Positions 27,217 to 34,073 of a DNA stretch of 64,000 nt are shown here, piece by piece. The notes below the pieces were generated by a model. It saw nothing but the letters and a program-made list of their open reading frames with translations, ran no database searches and had not been told where the DNA came from. Each line of letters starts with the position of its first letter. The stretch's first letter is position 1. Where the stretch lies: positions 124,001-188,000 of the forward strand of contig NZ_FZLO01000004.1 of the NCBI RefSeq assembly GCF_900197595.1, written 5' to 3'. Position numbers and translations under genes: made by a program. Origin of the DNA: Scatolibacter rhodanostii (GTDB lineage: Bacteria; Bacillota; Clostridia; Oscillospirales; Acutalibacteraceae).

Positions 27217-28137
27217 TTACCTTTCATCTTTCTTGAAAAAACCGGTTAGTTTTAAATTAACCATTGTAATCGCCAGCGTAATCGCAAATAAAATCATAGC
27301 CCCTGCTGAAGCGATACCATATTGCGGCGTTTCAAAGCTGAATTGATAGATAAACATCAATATAGTTTGCAGTGTGCCGCCCGGTCTGCCAGCCGATGTG
27401 TTGCCGCCTAAAATAAACAAATCGGTAAATCGAGCCAATCCACCGATAATATTGGTGATTAATAAGAAAGAGAAGCAAGGTACCATCTGCGGAATGGTAA
27501 TATGAATCCACGCTTTAATCGGTGTGGCGCCATCTACTTCGGCAGCCTCATAAATTTCTGATGGAATGGACTGAAGATTCGCTAGATTGATCAGCATGGC
27601 ATATCCCAAGTTTCCCCATACAGAAATGATCGTTGCCCCGAATTTGGCAAAATTCGAGTCTGAGAGCCACCCAATAGAAACAGGTTGCGTTGTGAAAGTG
27701 GATAATACGTTGTTCAGCAGTCCCTCATTTGATTTCAGCACAACCTGAAAAACTAAAATAACACTTACACCCGTGACAATATTGGGCAGATAATAACCCA
27801 CTCTAAAAAAGCTTTGCGTCTTACCTTTTCCCAGACCATTAATAAGAGAGGCCAAAACGAAGCCCATTGGTATGGACAGCAAACTCATCAAGGCCAACAC
27901 CACTGTGTTTCCAACAGAACGGTGAAAAGCCGGATTTTGTAATATCAAACTGTAGTTTTTGAATCCACTGAAAGTTTCCCCATATCCCAGTACAGAAACA
28001 TCATAAAAACTATATTTCACAGAAGTGAGCATGGGTAAATAGGTCAGCACCAGCAAGGTTACAAGGCTGAGGATAATAAAAGAGTACCATACCAGCTCTG
28101 TTTTCAGTCTTTCTTTCGTAATTTTTTTTGTTTTCAT
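27217..28137 (-). CDS. Carbohydrate ABC transporter permease, MalF type
   Basis: Membrane permease of 306 residues with about six helices and the contact loop EIYEAAEVDGATPIK followed by HITIPQMVP. AAGGAG lies 6 bases before the ATG. It follows the binding-protein gene after about 200 bases that contain a hairpin, a common arrangement for making more binding protein than permease. Confidence 0.9.
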   Translation of the reverse strand: MKTKKITKERLKTELVWYSFIILSLVTLLVLTYLPMLTSVKYSFYDVSVLGYGETFSGFKNYSLILQNPAFHRSVGNTVVLALMSLLSIPMGFVLASLINGLGKGKTQSFFRVGYYLPNIVTGVSVILVFQVVLKSNEGLLNNVLSTFTTQPVSIGWLSDSNFAKFGATIISVWGNLGYAMLINLANLQSIPSEIYEAAEVDGATPIKAWIHITIPQMVPCFSFLLITNIIGGLARFTDLFILGGNTSAGRPGGTLQTILMFIYQFSFETPQYGIASAGAMILFAITLAITMVNLKLTGFFKKDER

Positions 28138-28167
28138 CTTTAACTCCTTCGGAATGAAATAACACGG

Positions 28168-28203
28168 AAATTGACATCAAGCCAATTTGTTTGATGTCAA
28201 TTT
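28168..28203 (-). terminator. Intercistronic hairpin between binding-protein and permease genes
   Basis: A perfect 13-bp stem (28168-28180 with 28191-28203) with a short TTT on the minus strand. It probably causes partial termination or protects the upstream mRNA. Confidence 0.6.
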
Positions 28204-28335
28204 ATTCTCCTGTTTCTATACTGTCAGTGAAGTTCTCCTGCGGTTTTATCCTTAGGGTTATCCGTGTCTTCTGCCACATAAAACGAATGATTTAAGAATC
28301 AAATATTGTTTTGCGGTGAAATTGTCTTGCTATGT

Positions 28336-29769
28336 TTATTGTAATCCCTTCATGAAATCATCTGCATTTTTCTGAACAAATTCAGCGGCTTGCTGTGAAG
28401 TCATGTTGCCTACAAAGATTTCATTGATAACCGTTGTCAAGTCGTTTGCCAGTGTTCCAAAATTTCCGCTATCATAATAAACGTTGGTAGAAGCTGAAAA
28501 TTCTAGTGGCTGTTGTTTCAAAACCTGCTCAATGGCTGTATAGTAAGCGGGTTCCATGGCTTCTTCCAAATAACTTAAACCATCAAGATAGTTCGGAATG
28601 TTATTGCTCTCAACCAACCATTCTTGCACAACAGGATCTGTCGCCATAAACTTGATGAACTCCCAAGCCATTTCTTTGTTTTCACTGGTGTTGCAAACAG
28701 CCATGTTCCAATCTCCCATGTGGCTGGAAGTATTGCCTGCATTTTCGCCTTTTTCAATATTTGGCAACGGTAAGAACATAAAACGATCAAGCAAATCGCC
28801 TGCTTGCAGTTTGTTATACACATCATAAGAAGATTCTGTGATAAACATCGCCAAATTACTGTCAGCCGTTGCAGAGGTTTCCATATCTAAGCCCTCAAGA
28901 TAGTCAGGGCTGCTAAACGGATATAGGCTGTTGATATAATCAAAAACAGCTGCTGTTTCTGGTGTATTGTAATTCACTTTGGTTTCTTTAAGTGTCGGAC
29001 CAAAGTCAATCGCTGGTACATCCATTGCTCTTGAAACCCAGATATAATTTTTGTTTGCGCTGCCTGCACCAAGCATGCTAATGCCATAAGTCTGCTTGCC
29101 TGTGACAGGGTCAATACCAGTGGTGCTCTCTGCTACTTTTCTTACATCTTCCAAAGACCAGTTTCCATCTGGCAGTGTCACACCATAGTTATTAAAAATC
29201 TCTTTATCTAAAACCATGAGTAGCGGGTTAGCCGTAATGGTCAATCCATAAGGAATATATTTTGAAAAATCTCCGCCGTTTTCTTCTGTTCTTCTCATAG
29301 CCAGCATACTAAACTTGCCGTCTAAAGATGGGTCTTCATCCAGCCACTTTCCAATAGGCTCTGCAATGGCCGTAATAGAAGAACCATGAAGAAGTACATC
29401 AACGTCATTGGAAAGTGCTGCTGTCTGCAAAACTGCTTTCCAGTTATCCCACGGACTTGTTTCAATTTCAAGCTTTACATTGGGATGAAGCTCATTCCAA
29501 CGCTCTACAACGACTTGATAACCTGGTCTTTCAAGACCTGTTACCAAGTCCATTGAACCTGTTTCTCCCACTGTGGTAAACAATCCAGGTCCTACTAATT
29601 TTAAAGTGATGGGTTCTTCATCATTTGCAACTTCTGATACATTTGCAGAAGCTTCTTTTTCAGAAGTACCTGATGATGATTCTTTCGGGGCAGAATCTCC
29701 GCATGCTGCCAACGAAAGTGTTAAGGAAAGGCTCAATAGAACAGCCATCATTCTTTTAGCTAGTTTCAT
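28336..29769 (-). CDS. Sugar-binding lipoprotein, family 1
   Basis: Extracellular solute-binding protein of 477 residues for the MalF/MalG-type permeases. The lipoprotein signal MKLAKRMMAVLLSLSLTLS ends in the lipobox LAAC, followed by a low-complexity Ser/Glu linker. The mature part has the size and layout of family 1 sugar-binding proteins, for example the SSHMGDWNMAVCNTSENKEM segment near the ligand cleft. AAGGAGGAAT precedes the ATG. It follows the GntR regulator after 44 bases. Confidence 0.9.
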   Translation of the reverse strand: MKLAKRMMAVLLSLSLTLSLAACGDSAPKESSSGTSEKEASANVSEVANDEEPITLKLVGPGLFTTVGETGSMDLVTGLERPGYQVVVERWNELHPNVKLEIETSPWDNWKAVLQTAALSNDVDVLLHGSSITAIAEPIGKWLDEDPSLDGKFSMLAMRRTEENGGDFSKYIPYGLTITANPLLMVLDKEIFNNYGVTLPDGNWSLEDVRKVAESTTGIDPVTGKQTYGISMLGAGSANKNYIWVSRAMDVPAIDFGPTLKETKVNYNTPETAAVFDYINSLYPFSSPDYLEGLDMETSATADSNLAMFITESSYDVYNKLQAGDLLDRFMFLPLPNIEKGENAGNTSSHMGDWNMAVCNTSENKEMAWEFIKFMATDPVVQEWLVESNNIPNYLDGLSYLEEAMEPAYYTAIEQVLKQQPLEFSASTNVYYDSGNFGTLANDLTTVINEIFVGNMTSQQAAEFVQKNADDFMKGLQ

Positions 29770-29813
29770 ACTACTTATTCCTCCTTGTTATACACGGAAT
29801 AAACCAAACTAAT

Positions 29814-30473
29814 TTATTCGTTTATTCCCAGACTCAAAAGTATTGATTCATGATTTTTTCTGTGTTCTCTTCTGGTTTCTGCATCTTCATGCTGATAACA
29901 TTCTAAAGCCCCCGGCTTTTCCATGACCAACTCGGCACATTCCAAAAGAAGTGGATTTTGTGCTGCTTGTAAAATCTGTTTATGGAACTTGAAATCTAAC
30001 TCTTGTAGATGATAAAGCTCCTCAACATCCAACTCTCTTTGTTCCAACTCATCCCAAATCAAGAAAATTTGATTGGCACTTTCTTCTATCTCTTGTGCAG
30101 ATTCAGCAGGAATTCTGCCCTTTGCCATTCGTTGTGCTGCATAAAAAAGAGAATCCAGCACTTCGCGAAAAATATTTCTCTCTGTTTCTGGCAAAGAAGG
30201 TACCATCATCCCTGAGCCAGGAATACGCTCCAAAAAGCCTTCTGCTTCTAATAGTGAAAATGCCTTTCGAATTGTCGTTCTACTAACTCCCATTTGCTCG
30301 CAAAGTTCAGTTTCGGTTAGTTTTTGTCCTGGTAAGAACAAACCCTCCATAACAAAAGTTTTCAACCGGTCTGATACGATATCTGCAATGGAAGTGTGTA
30401 CAATCGGTAAATGCTTATCCATAGTATTTTGTGGTGGTGCTGCCTCCTCTGAATTTATCTGCGTATCAATCAC
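29814..30473 (-). CDS. GntR-family regulator with shortened FCD domain
   Basis: Transcription factor, probably a repressor of the operon that it heads. The winged helix-turn-helix is clear: DRLKTFVMEGLFLPGQKL, then ELCEQMGVSRTTIRKAF and the wing GSGMMVP. The C-terminal part is an FCD ligand domain with the metal-type histidines in DFKFHKQIL and EHRKNHESIL, but the protein stops shortly after the last of these, some 30-40 residues earlier than usual. The GTG at 30473 touches its own AGGAGG, so the ATG 17 codons later is a possible start. A TTGTATACAA palindrome lies just upstream. It is read into the transporter genes and likely responds to the substrate or an early intermediate. Confidence 0.82.
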   Translation of the reverse strand: MIDTQINSEEAAPPQNTMDKHLPIVHTSIADIVSDRLKTFVMEGLFLPGQKLTETELCEQMGVSRTTIRKAFSLLEAEGFLERIPGSGMMVPSLPETERNIFREVLDSLFYAAQRMAKGRIPAESAQEIEESANQIFLIWDELEQRELDVEELYHLQELDFKFHKQILQAAQNPLLLECAELVMEKPGALECYQHEDAETRREHRKNHESILLSLGINE

Positions 30474-30494
30474 TCCTCCTATCGGATTTTATAA

Positions 30495-30504
30495 TTGTAT
30501 ACAA
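30495..30504. promoter_or_regulatory. Putative GntR operator 1
   Basis: Perfect palindrome TTGTATACAA, about 22 bases upstream of the GntR start. Its right flank TGTATACAAAATCCAGA recurs with two changes at 30735. TGTATACA cores are typical of FCD-type GntR operators. Confidence 0.55.
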
Positions 30505-30734
30505 AATCCAGAGATTTCAGAAAAAACGGCCGCTGTTTTTTCTCCCATTTTTAAGAACAAATTTATATTATCATAAAAAAACTGTCTTGTATATTCATGA
30601 TATTTATATAAATTATGTATTATATATAGTCAATTTGCACTAATATTAGGACAAAATTTTAAATTTTATTTTATAATTCTTATTTGTAATTCATATTCTA
30701 CATAATTGCCAATTTATTGCTGCTTTCTTTAAAC

Positions 30735-30742
30735 TGTATACA
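30735..30742. promoter_or_regulatory. Putative GntR operator 2
   Basis: TGTATACA core followed by AAATACGGA, matching operator 1 in 15 of 17 positions. It abuts the terminator stem at 30743 and lies in the same intergenic region upstream of the GntR gene. The rest of 30474-30811 is AT-rich with no gene. Confidence 0.45.
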
Positions 30743-30783
30743 AAATACGGATTTTCGCGTTTAATTTGCGAAAATCCGTATTT
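30743..30783. terminator. Bidirectional terminator after the second GntR gene
   Basis: A perfect 16-bp stem (30743-30758 with 30768-30783) with T-rich sequence on the plus side and TTTTGT on the minus side, about 30 bases past the stop of the gene at 30812. Confidence 0.8.
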
Positions 30784-30811
30784 CTTTTGATATTTTATTT
30801 CCCCTATGACA

Positions 30812-31492
30812 TCATCCGTCGTTCTTTTTCAAATTGTATTCAATTACCTTGTTTTTCAAAGAATGTGTACTCTTATGGAAATGGATTTCCATATACTTTC
30901 TGGCCGCAAACTCATCATGCTGTTCCAGTGCTGCAATAATGTCATCATGCTCTTTACAGCTATAAGGAATACGCTTTTTCTGGAAAGGCACAAAATTCAA
31001 TATCATATGTGTTTTTCGGTGTACAATCGCCAACTGCTCTTCTAAAATAGGGTTTCCGGCATGTCTAGCTAAAGCTATGTGAAAATCCAAATCATACTCG
31101 CGCGCGCGCGCTGGGTCATTTTCAGCACAACTCAGCATTTTTTGATTGATTCTGCGAAGCTCATCGATATGCTCTTGCTTAATTCTACTGGCCGCATTAT
31201 AGGCTGAAAGCTCTTCTAACACCGCTCTCACCTGATAAAGATGCACAACATCTTCAGGCTCAATCGAAGCTACCACTACTCCAACTCGGGGATTATGAAT
31301 TACGAATCCTTCTGACTGCAAAATACGGAAGGCTTCTCTGACAGGTGTTCGGCTAACACTCATGCTTTTACTTAGCTCAACTTCTTTGAGTTTATCACCA
31401 GATTTCAACTGACCGCTCATAATGCCATCTCGTATTCTTTGCGCCACCATTTCAGCTGTTGAAGACTGAATAATTCTTGCGGGGTGATCCAT
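30812..31492 (-). CDS. GntR-family regulator, FCD type
   Basis: Full-length FadR-like transcription factor of 226 residues. The winged helix-turn-helix includes GQLKSGDKLKEVELS and SMSVSRTPVREAFRIL. The all-helical FCD domain has metal-type residues in DLDFHIALARHAGN and the C-terminal EHDDIIAALEQHD and MEIHFHKS. The ATG at 31492 is preferred: AGGAGG lies 10 bases before it, but only 1 base before the alternative ATG at 31501. It follows the glycerate kinase gene and probably shares its transcript. An unusual CG dinucleotide run lies inside the gene. It likely senses a hydroxy acid or a related intermediate. Confidence 0.9.
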   Translation of the reverse strand: MDHPARIIQSSTAEMVAQRIRDGIMSGQLKSGDKLKEVELSKSMSVSRTPVREAFRILQSEGFVIHNPRVGVVVASIEPEDVVHLYQVRAVLEELSAYNAASRIKQEHIDELRRINQKMLSCAENDPARAREYDLDFHIALARHAGNPILEEQLAIVHRKTHMILNFVPFQKKRIPYSCKEHDDIIAALEQHDEFAARKYMEIHFHKSTHSLKNKVIEYNLKKNDG

Positions 31493-31528
31493 CCTACTCA
31501 TTCCTCCTAAAAACTTCTCTATCTAAAC

Positions 31529-32665
31529 TCAAAGACCAAGTCCTTTATACTGTCTCATCAAATTCCCTACTGTAAGAGATAAATCTTTTTCTGCTCTTTT
31601 CCGTGCTTCAGAAAAAGGAATAGCCATTCGATTTATACTGAAAACAGCAGTGACACCTTTTTGATAGGCCTCCTCTATAGGATCCGCAATATCACCCACA
31701 ATCGCTATCACAGGAACGTTAGCAAGGCGAGCTCTTTCTGCCACCCCAATAACGACTTTCCCCTGCAGGCTCTGTGCATCAATTTTACCCTCACCTGTAA
31801 AAATCAGGTCAGCGTCCTGTATAATTTCTTCAAAATGAACAGTATCTAGCACTACATCAATTCCACGTTTTAATTTAGCGTCAAAAAAAGCCGCTACACC
31901 GGCACCCATTGCGCCAGCCGCCCCTCCACCTGGCAGCGTTCTAACGTCTTTGCCTAAATCTCTCAGAATAATATCGCCCAAATGCCGCACACCCTCATCC
32001 AAAAAGGGAAGCATCTCTGCCGTAGCACCTTTTTGAGGGCCAAACATGAAAGAAGCACCTTTTTCACCCGCCATGGGGCTTTCAATGTCGCACATTGCCA
32101 CCAGTTCTATTTTATTTAACCGCGCATCCAATTGGGATACATCAATCCGGTCTATTTCGGTAAGTGTCCCTCCAGCAGGGATAAATTCTTGATTTGAAAA
32201 ATTATAAAAGCGAACTCCTAATGCAGCTGCAGCACCGCACCCACCATCGTTTGTAGCACTGCCTCCTAAACCCAATATTATTTTGTCAACACCGCTTTCT
32301 ATGGCATTTTTCATCAGCATCCCCACACCATAGGTGGAGCTGACTAGAGGGTTTAAGCGATCTTCTATTAACGGGAGTCCTGCACAGGCGGCCATTTCAA
32401 TGACAGCCGTTTTTCCATGATCAATTACTCCATAGAAGCTCTGCATTTCCTCTCCTAATGGATTTTGAGCAGAACTTGTTATTTTTACACCAGCAATTGC
32501 AGATAAAAAACAATCCACACTGCCCTCGCCTCCATCGGCTACCGGCACACTTATTATTTCTGCTTGCGGGTCATGCAGCAGAATCTGATCTCTCATAATT
32601 TCACAAATTCTGAGAGAGCTCATCGTTCCTTTAAAAGAATCGGGAATTAAAACAATTTTTTTCAT
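31529..32665 (-). CDS. Glycerate kinase
   Basis: Phosphorylates D-glycerate with ATP, most likely giving 2-phosphoglycerate for glycolysis. The 378-residue product matches the GarK/GlxK family: MKKIVLIPDSFKGTMSS at the start, PVADGGEGSVDCF, GLGGSATNDGGCGAA, GGGAAGAMGAGVAAFF and FTGEGKIDAQSLQGK. There is no Shine-Dalgarno sequence before the ATG at 32665. Instead four short perfect hairpins fill the leader, and a 23-codon frame overlaps the start by ATGA. The kinase therefore may depend on coupled translation. With the GarR-like reductase downstream it suggests that glycerate is the exit product of the neighbouring catabolic locus. Confidence 0.92.
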   Translation of the reverse strand: MKKIVLIPDSFKGTMSSLRICEIMRDQILLHDPQAEIISVPVADGGEGSVDCFLSAIAGVKITSSAQNPLGEEMQSFYGVIDHGKTAVIEMAACAGLPLIEDRLNPLVSSTYGVGMLMKNAIESGVDKIILGLGGSATNDGGCGAAAALGVRFYNFSNQEFIPAGGTLTEIDRIDVSQLDARLNKIELVAMCDIESPMAGEKGASFMFGPQKGATAEMLPFLDEGVRHLGDIILRDLGKDVRTLPGGGAAGAMGAGVAAFFDAKLKRGIDVVLDTVHFEEIIQDADLIFTGEGKIDAQSLQGKVVIGVAERARLANVPVIAIVGDIADPIEEAYQKGVTAVFSINRMAIPFSEARKRAEKDLSLTVGNLMRQYKGLGL

Positions 32666-32679
32666 TTTATTATGTTTCT

Positions 32680-32752
32680 GTTTGCTTTGCAGCAAACTTT
32701 GCCTTTCGGCAAAAAAGAAACCCCTTTCTGCATAATTTGCGGCCAAATTATG
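32680..32752 (-). promoter_or_regulatory. Structured leader with four adjacent hairpins before glycerate kinase
   Basis: Read on the minus strand, four perfect stems follow each other: 32752-32731 (9 bp), 32729-32716 (5 bp), 32713-32698 (6 bp, GAAA loop) and 32697-32680 (7 bp, GCAA loop). All have 4-base loops. The last ends 14 bases before the kinase ATG. A reading frame from 32733 to 32662 crosses the last three and overlaps the kinase start. Upstream, a TATAAT lies at 32806-32801 (minus strand) without a clear -35 box. A short frame near 32990-32810 is not convincing. Confidence 0.55.
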
Positions 32753-33004
32753 TTCTTAAAACGGAAAATTAAATTGTATAAAAATGACTACCACAAAATG
32801 ATTATACACTATTCAATCTGTAAAAGTATAGTCCTAACATTTCGGCTTAGCTTAACCAATGGTTTTCGTGTTACAAAAAAAGTTATTCTCGTCTTATTGT
32901 TAGCTGACATTTTTACAATCCCTTTAAAATAATACTGCTTATGTATTCGTTTTCCTATTTCTATACCTGTATTTTCCCATTCTTTGCCCTCACAAAATAA
33001 AATC

Positions 33005-33047
33005 GTAAAAAACAAGAGATATTTGCTTGGCGCAGATACCTCTTGTT
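33005..33047 (-). terminator. Terminator of the YfhO/glycosyltransferase operon
   Basis: A 13-bp stem with one mismatch (about 33011-33023 with 33035-33047) is followed by a run of T on the minus strand, about 40 bases past the glycosyltransferase stop. Confidence 0.75.
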
Positions 33048-33087
33048 AAAATATTGAAAACCATATTTATATTTTTTATTCCGACAT

Positions 33088-34059
33088 TTATGGCTGATTT
33101 TCTTCTGATTCTGGCTGGCTTTCTAGAAACTGTTCGATTAAATAGCGCGGTCTGCCTTTAGATTCTGTATAAATTTTGCCGACATATCCTCCAACAACAC
33201 CAATCGAAAGCATTTGCAATCCGCCCAAAAGCCAAATTGACCCCACTGTTGCTGTCCAACCTGACACAGCATTTCCCGAGAAATAAGAAATAAGAGCATA
33301 TAACAGGCCAAAAACACTGAGAACAGAAATCAAAATACCTAGGCTGGAGATAATTTTCATAGGCTTAACAGAAAAGGACGTAATGCCATCAATGGCAAAT
33401 GAAATCATTTTGCGCAAAGGATATTTGGATTCTCCCGCAAAACGCTCTTTTCTTCCGTAGTAGACATAGTCACTGCGAAAACCAATCAGCGGCACAACCC
33501 CTCTTAAAAAGAGATTGACTTCTTTATATTCACTCAAAGCATGCAGCGCGCGGCGACTCATCAAGCGGTAATCAGCATGGTTAAAAACCAATTCAACACC
33601 CAACCGATTCATTATTTTATAATATCCCTCGGCTGTTGTCTTTTTAAAAAACGTATCTGTCTTGCGCTCTTTTCTGACACCGTAAACCACGTCACAGCCG
33701 TCCTGATATTTCTCAATAAATTCGTCTAATACTTCAATGTCATCCTGCAAATCTGCATCCAAGCTAATGGCGCAATCACAGCGATCAGCGGCTGTTTCTA
33801 AACCGGCCAGCAACGCAAATTGATGTCCTCTATTGTGGGCTAGTTTAACGCCCTCAATATAGGGATTCTCCTTGTGATATTTTTCAATTAGATTCCATGT
33901 TTGATCTCTACTGCCGTCATCTACAAAAAGAATGCGGCTGCTTTCATCCAATAGATTTTTTGCCAACATGCTATTAAATTTGGCTGACAGCTCTTTCACT
34001 GTTTCAGGCAGCACTTCTTGTTCGTTATAACAAGGAATCACAAAATAAACAACAGACAT
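33088..34059 (-). CDS. GT2 glycosyltransferase (CsbB/GtrB-like, undecaprenyl-phosphate sugar synthase)
   Basis: Membrane-bound family 2 glycosyltransferase of 323 residues that likely loads a sugar from a nucleotide donor onto undecaprenyl phosphate. The catalytic domain shows VIPCYNEQEVL, FVDDGSRD, SLDADLQDD and the acceptor-side FLRGVVPLIG; two helices lie near residues 235-265 and 275-300, as in CsbB, GtrB and DPM1-like enzymes. AAAAGGGG precedes the ATG. It follows a YfhO gene after 14 bases, the pair known to glycosylate lipoteichoic acid in Bacillus and Listeria. Acceptor here is inferred. Confidence 0.9.
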   Translation of the reverse strand: MSVVYFVIPCYNEQEVLPETVKELSAKFNSMLAKNLLDESSRILFVDDGSRDQTWNLIEKYHKENPYIEGVKLAHNRGHQFALLAGLETAADRCDCAISLDADLQDDIEVLDEFIEKYQDGCDVVYGVRKERKTDTFFKKTTAEGYYKIMNRLGVELVFNHADYRLMSRRALHALSEYKEVNLFLRGVVPLIGFRSDYVYYGRKERFAGESKYPLRKMISFAIDGITSFSVKPMKIISSLGILISVLSVFGLLYALISYFSGNAVSGWTATVGSIWLLGGLQMLSIGVVGGYVGKIYTESKGRPRYLIEQFLESQPESEENQP

Positions 34060-34073
34060 CAGATTTTCCCCTT

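Noticed and set aside
32809-33015. 68-codon minus-strand frame upstream of glycerate kinase
   Set aside because: An internal ATG has a fair AAAGGG, but the encoded 33-residue tail has no recognisable features; it more likely belongs to untranslated leader or spacer.
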